Shown one piece after another: positions 58,137-64,000 of a DNA stretch of 64,000 nt. Positions within the stretch are counted from its first letter, which is position 1. The number at the start of each line of letters is the position of its first letter. The notes below the pieces were generated by a model. That model was given only the letters and a program-made list of their open reading frames with translations, searched no databases and had not been told where the DNA came from. The DNA lies in NCBI GenBank assembly GCA_020137815.1, contig CM035361.1, positions 6,048,340 through 6,112,339 on the forward strand, read 5' to 3'. The translations under genes and the position numbers were made by a program. Source of the DNA: Hormiphora californensis. Taxonomy: Eukaryota; Ctenophora; Tentaculata; Cydippida; Pleurobrachiidae.

Positions 58137-61100
58137 TCATTCATTTGAATCAGTCTTCACGATAGCGTTGATATCATCGCAGAAGGCAAGATAGTTGAAC
58201 ACATTCATTCCTCCGACCCTGACTTTGTACTGTTCCTCCAGAGCGTGGAACTCTAGCTCGTCTGTGATCCAACATAGGATACACAGGACACGTCGGAACT
58301 GAGGAATACAATCGTTAAACTGGGTCAAAGTTTGTACTTTGTTGTTTGTACCCGGGGCACTTGTCAGCGCCAAGGACTCTTTTACACTCCCGCGCGCGAG
58401 ATTTCTAATCCAAACGCTATGGCGCGCTACGTTTATGGCTCAGCCGGGAGACATGACTCCGCTCCAGTTTGCTCAAAACTGGATTCATTTCCGGGACAAT
58501 TTCAAAAGTTTTTTAGGCTAAGCCCTAACCTGAGAATATGTGACTGTTCCGTTTCTGCACTTATCGTAATCTTCAAACATAGGGTACAGCTGCATTCGTC
58601 GGGTTTTTACAAATTGTGCGAGATGCGTCATCACAGAATCGTACACTTTTTGGAGTGGTGTTGCCAGGGAGTTCTTCAGGTGTTCGGGTGTGATTTTATA
58701 CTGTTCAACCTGAGAGACACAATGTGTTCAGAAAATAACAAGCTCGCGATTTCAGTTCAAAACTTAAAAAAAGAAAGAATTGTCTAGACTCTAGTTCAGC
58801 TTGATCTTTGTTGACATGTTCCTTGTCTGTCAGCATTAAATGGCCGAATGGACAGACTGCGAAGCATGGCAAGATCTTTGTTACCTGGGTAGTAGGTGCT
58901 TTTTCCAGACCTTTCACGGTAAATATACTTTCGATTTCATCATTAAATTTGTGATAGTAGATACAATCTTCCTTCCCCACTACCTCTGATTGATACCTGC
59001 AACGCAATGGTGTGTTTTAAAAGGAATTGGTGTGTTTCGAAATAGTTTGCGGGGAGTAATGGAATGTCTTAGAAATAGCGTACAAAGCTGATAATATGAG
59101 AATTGGGGAAGTCCCCAGACACGGTGTCCCTTAAGGAGGTGAAACCTCGACTAGAATAAGTTTTTTGGAGACCGGACCTAGGTTACGTATTTTTGACCGA
59201 GGAATCCGAAAAACATAAAATTAAAATCGAAAACGTAGCGGTTTTTGCGTAAAACGGCAAAAACTGTCATTTTTCAGCGATTTTCGACTTTTTACGCTTT
59301 CTAGAGATTTAAAAAATATTTCCTTACAAGATATGATCTTGTGCTTCTAGACTAATAAAATACAATCGATTTGCTACAAATTGGTCCCGGGTTTGTGTGA
59401 TTTGGTCAAAAGCTCTCTTTACTGTGGCCCATCAAAGATGGCCACTCTGCAAATATGTATTTGGCTCCTGTGGCCGCAGATGTAAACCAAAATAAGATTT
59501 ATTATACACCAAAATTTGCGTCTTCTCAAGGCGAACAACATGGTTTTTACGGCATTCCATTTCATGCAGGCGTTGAGGAGTTACAGCTGAAAAACTGGTA
59601 CAGTGGATTTTGGAAATACCCCTACTTCAACAAACCCTAATCCAGATAAGATTTCGAAAAATATACATCTGCATACATGAAAATGAAGCTCAGGCAAATG
59701 CCAACGTGATGCAAAAACGGGAAGTGTCTAACTTATTTCGTTTAGAAGCTATAGCCAAAGTAAAAGTGCTTATATTTGCCTTGAAAACACCCTCTAAAAA
59801 CCATACTTTTAGACAATTTCTGATAATTTCAAACAAATTCTGTCCACAGGGGGCTAAGTTGGTGCACTGGAGGTGACATTTTATTCGTATTGCATTTTTA
59901 GACAGATTTGCTGTTTTTCAGGGCTTTTAGAGGGTGTTTTCAAGGAAATATAAGCACTTTTACTTTGGCTATAGCTTCTAAACGAAATAAGTTAGACACT
60001 TCCCGTTTTTGCATCACGTTGGCATTTGCCTGAGCTTCATTTTCATGTATGCAGATGTATATTTTTCGAAATCTTATCTGGATTAGGGTTTGTTGAAGTA
60101 GGGGTATTTCCAAAATCCACTGTACCAGTTTTTCAGCTGTAACTCCTCAACGCCTGCATGAAATGGAATGCCGTAAAAACCATGTTGTTCGCATTGAGAA
60201 GACGCAAATTTTAGTGTATAATAAATCTTCTTTTGGTTTACATCTGCAGCCACAGGAGCCAAATACATATTTGCAGAGTGGCCATCTTTGATGGGCCACA
60301 GTAAAGAGAGCTTTTGACCAAATCACACAAACCCGGGACCAATTTGTAGCAAATCGATTGTATTTTATTAGTCTAGAAGCACAAGATCATATCTTGTAAG
60401 GAAATATTTTTTAAATCTCTAGAAAGCGTAAAAAGTCGAAAATCGCTGAAAAATGACAGTTTTTGCCGTTTTACGCAAAAACCGCTACGTTTTCGATTTT
60501 AATTTTATGTTTTTCGGATTCCTCGGTCAACAAGAATTATTGCATTATGTATTCATAATGCTGTGTCTCCCTGCCCTACCGTTTCACATGTCAGTGACAT
60601 TGTCACTGCCAACAGGATCAAGGCTTGGTCATAATGTAATGTGAGATGCATACGATCTAGCTGTCAGTATACTTCTCACATAGCTTAGAGTTAGCTAACT
60701 CCCAATCACATGACACTTGCTAACCAGCTTTTGATATTCCAACTTAACTACTTATCTAACATCTCACACTCGACTCGCAAGATGAAAATGTGTATGTAAC
60801 ACGCGAAACGCGCGGCAGAGAGTAGCTCGTCACTGTGCGCGCGGCTCTAGTTGCTACACCGTTGCCCTCGCAACGAAAGTGTGACCAAAAAATGTCCCTC
60901 TACCGATTAGTTAGTATACCAAAATGTCGTTTTCGAATTCTAACCCTGCTATGCCTTTTTACACAGTAAAAAGGCATCCAGGTGAATGCCTTCGGCATTC
61001 ACCCGGGCAGGGAAAAATACGTAACCTAGGTCCGGTCTCCAAAAAACTTATTCTAGTCGAGGTTTCACCTCCTTAAGGGACACCGTGCAGAAGTTTTACT

Positions 61101-63941
61101 TACTCCTTTGCAAGGAGGTCAATTTCATCAACTGTGAGATTAAGACCACAAAGATCCAAAGCTCTGGTAAAGTTAGACTTGAGGATACGTCCAGATGTCA
61201 GTTTGTCGTAATCCTAATTGGAAATGAAAACATTACTAGAAGACAAAGAAGCTGAAAAAGTCATTCTATAATTATAATACTGCACCAAATCACAAACCTT
61301 GAAAAATTCGAGCAATCGTATTCTTCGTTTCATCACGTTTTCCTTGATTTTGTCCAAAACTCCCTCCACCGTTTTGCAGCCTTCATTTTTCAACAATCTC
61401 TCTGTGCCAGCCTGGGGGAAATTTATATTTTTTAGATTTGTTCAATGAAAAACAGTTCCCCTGCAGTACCAAAAGGGTCCAAACTCCAATAGGGGGGGGG
61501 GGTAGAATGTGTATAAAAACAGCTCACACAACGGTGAAAAATTAATATAATGGGGACTAATATTCACTAGCTTACCTCACGAAACTGAATATGAGAGATC
61601 ATCTCCGCCAGATTTTTCTCATACTTCCTCGGTTCTTTGGCAACTGGGTCAAGATCTTCAAAAAACTTGTGATAATTAATACCCTTGGAGTCCCCGTAGA
61701 GGGCTTCCAGTGCCTTTCGTTCCGGTTCCGTGCTTTCTAGACCCAGGTAGCTGAGCCCTTGGGCAAACTGGGAGGCACTCACATACCCATAGTTGAGTCT
61801 GTCAAAATCCTACAAAAAGGGATATTAATTTTAGTTCTTTGGATCGGAGGAGGTTTATTGGTCTTGATACAGAACGAGGATCCCCGATAAATACACCAAA
61901 TAAATAGCTGATGTCAAATAATGCCACAAATACAATGACATCAAAAATGTATACAATGACGTCAAATAATGCCACAAATACAATGACGTCAACAAATACA
62001 ATGACGTCACAAAATAAAATGACGTCATAATTTCACCTGAAAACAAGGTTTAGTCATGATCCTCCTCTGTGCAATTTGTTTCTCCATCCTCGCAATGGCG
62101 GTCTTTGCCAGAGCTTGTTTCTCTCCAGTCACCTGACCACTTGTGTCGTCCCACGACCCAAGGGTTATGTGGTCGTTTGGTTCCACTCGAAAATGGGGCT
62201 TCTTCTCCAAGTTTCGCTCAATCATAACTGTGTATTAGAGAGAGTATGCATGAGGGAAGGAGGTCATTATGTGTGGATGGACAAGGGCAGATACTTAGGA
62301 GATATATTTGGGTATCAGACAATTTCAATTACAGTTTTAAAAAACATACCACTTTCGATGGCCTGTTCAAACTGAACCCAAAGAACGTTTCCAGGCGTTC
62401 TTGGGTCAGCATAGTACTGGGAGAGAGATTCTAGTTCACTGGGGGTGAGGTTCTTGTGGTTACCCTGCATGCTGGCTAATCCCTGGGGAGAGGGTGTGAT
62501 TAGAGACAAAGAAACAAACAAATAAACAAACAAACAAACAAACAAACAAACAAAGAAACAAAGAAACAAGCAAACAAAGAAACAAAGAAACAAAGAAAGA
62601 AACAAACAAACAAACAAACAAACAAACAAACAAACCCGTTGGAAGAGACTCTTTGAGATGGATCCACTTCGAAGACCATCAAAATCCTTGAAATGCTCAC
62701 AAACTCGTACTCGATAAACTTTTACTTCACACTGGGGAGACAATTGGTTAAACCCTCCAGTAACGTAATAGCAGCATCATGGGCAATGAATATATTGGAA
62801 ATTATAGTTACCCGAAGTCGTTCAATAAGCTTTGAAATGTTCACTTTTGTTGGTTCCGGTGTCTTTGGTTTAATATCGGCCGGGGTCAGCAGTCTGGATG
62901 ATGCTTCCTCTTTTACTGGGGCTAAGGGGAAGGGAGTTTTGTTCAAAACAGATAATGGAGATGGATAGATATTATATGATCGAACAGTGAAGCGCAGAAT
63001 TGATGTGAGGGGATAATCATAATGCACTAGATTAGGTGGTCCCAGAGAATGATTATGTTAGTTGCGTAGCTAGACTATGTTTCACGCACCCCGCCCTTTA
63101 CAAATGTAAAGGAGGGTTAGAACATAACAATATGTTAGCTCACAATTACCTTTTTCCTTATCTATAGCTTCTACAAAGGCAGGGTAGTTCACGTCTGTAC
63201 CGTTGGGTTCTTGGAACTTTTTACACAATACCTAGGGGAAGAAATATGTAAAAACTCGATTGACAGAGGGGAGGGGGGCTTCATTAAGATCACTTTATAT
63301 TTTATTTTAAATCATGAAATTTAGTGTTCTTACATCACAATCCTTATCCGTTAGATCGACATCAAAGAAGTTGAGAAGTCTTCGAAACTGTTCCTTGGTG
63401 ACCCCCCTACTGAACAACTTGCCACGATCATAGTCTTTGAAAAAGGGATACAGCATAGTGATACGTCGCCGTGTTACGTAATCCTAGGAAAGAGTAGTAG
63501 ATTAGAAAAAAATTAGACATCTTTTTGGAGAGTGATGTTTAAGATTCAGAATATAACATATCCTTGCGAGTTTAGGTTTACACACCTGCAGAGTGCTAAG
63601 AACTTGCTGTACGTGAGTCTCCTCTTCCTCACTGAGGATGTTCACCGGTTGGGCGAGGTCTCCCGTTTTGGGTCGATCCACCGTGGCAGTTGGGTTCTTC
63701 TCCAAATGGGGCACGTTGAAGGCTGCGAGGGAAGAAATTACACTTTTCATCTTACTGTTATTAGCAAGAACATTTAGCAAATAGCAATGACCATGAATCA
63801 TTGGAAAAGTTTGGAATCTGATGTTGCTTATACCATTTTCCATCAAGAAACAGAAGGCCCGGTAACACACTCTCCCATCTGGACCAATGTAGTGGTTGGC
63901 AATCTTGTCAACTTCTTCGCGAGTCAAGGGGCACCTGTTTC
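58137..63941 (-). CDS. Multi-EF-hand-like protein, C-terminal fifteen exons (5' end outside window)
   Basis: Minus-strand exons: 63834-63941, 63586-63722, 63334-63483, 63150-63231, 62812-62921, 62636-62731, 62350-62482, 62037-62227, 61576-61809, 61298-61411, 61104-61213, 58885-58996, 58530-58709, 58137-58298, with one additional upstream part beyond 64000; all listed borders are AG/GT with matching phases. At least 638 residues, stop at 58137. Repeats of the form F-x-D-[YF]-D-x3-[SYN]-G-x-[IV]-x4-F recur: KDYDRGKLFSRGV, KDFDGLRSGSI, QDFDRLNYGYV, DYDKLTSGRI, EDYDKCRNGTV. These resemble EF-hands, but the loop has about two extra residues before Gly, so ordinary calcium binding is doubtful. Each is followed by FRRLLNFFDV- or FTRALDLCGL-type helices. 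No membrane segment. A scaffold or ciliary role is possible but unproven. The intron between 61104 and 58996 holds a fold-back element. Confidence 0.88.
59120..61087. mobile_element. Fold-back element, 1968 bp, in an intron of the EF-hand gene
   Basis: Ends CACGGTGTCCCTTAAGGAGG and its inverted copy, flanked by CAGA (59116-59119 and 61088-61091). Arms 59120-59880 and about 59885-60530 mirror each other. About 480 bases of unpaired sequence (60531-61011) then interrupt before the last 76-bp inverted end. That segment holds a perfect hairpin GGTGAATGCC-TTC-GGCATTCACC. No transposase. Confidence 0.8.
62513..62637. repeat. (AAAC)n / (CAAAGAAA)n repeat
   Basis: About 120 bases of CAAA-type repeats lie next to the donor of the EF-hand gene exon ending at 62636; the donor GT (as AC in CAAACCC) is embedded in the repeat edge. 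Confidence 0.85.
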
Positions 63942-64000
63942 CTGTAGGGAGAGATTAATTATTATCTAAATCCCTCTAAATGATTTGATATTGATGGACT

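Noticed and set aside
59455-60268. Two matching 61-codon frames on opposite strands
   Set aside because: They are the two mirrored arms of the fold-back element, not genes.

Overview
The window looks like animal (invertebrate metazoan) nuclear DNA. It holds three spliced protein genes plus a fourth nested in an intron of one of them. All have GT/AG introns, and they encode metazoan-type proteins: an EMI-EGF-collagen matrix protein, a cathepsin L protease, a sushi-domain secreted protein and a multi-EF-hand-like protein. The rest is packed with (GA)n tracts, minisatellites, LINEs and short DNA transposons. The phylum cannot be fixed from the sequence alone. There is one 100-base N gap (10692-10791).

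Layout. 1-7 kb: degenerate repeats and low-complexity DNA. 7.1-8.3 kb (minus): collagen Gly-X-Y exons and a Cys-containing tail. 8.3-29.4 kb: repeat-rich DNA that must be mostly intron of this gene. Its homopolymer-inflated stretches (1.2-2.3, 10.8-12.1, 15.3-18.5, 26.1-27.9 kb) look like poor base calls. 29.4 kb (minus): one EGF-like exon. 34.9-36.0 kb (minus): signal-peptide exon and two EMI-domain exons whose phases join exactly to the EGF exon. 36.18-42.06 kb (plus): a nearly full-length LINE with endonuclease, reverse transcriptase and RNase H, bounded by an 11-bp target duplication and carrying an endonuclease frameshift. 43.1-54.06 kb (minus): a complete ten-exon cathepsin L gene of 362 codons. 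Its 6.5-kb intron 6 holds, on the plus strand, a secreted-protein gene (46.09-50.63 kb or beyond) built from three copies of a domain I do not recognise and two sushi/CCP modules. 54.16-57.63 kb: a MITE split by a LINE fragment, itself split by a TTAA-flanked palindromic element. 58.14-63.94 kb (minus): the 3' fifteen exons of a gene for a protein made of degenerate EF-hand-like repeats; its 5' end lies beyond the window.

The most unusual signal is a dispersed cassette of about 63-108 bp, present about eleven times. It contains CCAAT box, GTCACGTGAC E-box palindrome and CCAAT box in fixed spacing. Several copies are flanked by direct duplications whose length varies from 9 to about 30 bp. One copy duplicated the splice donor of cathepsin L exon 3. 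Several other elements also sit at or very near splice donors.
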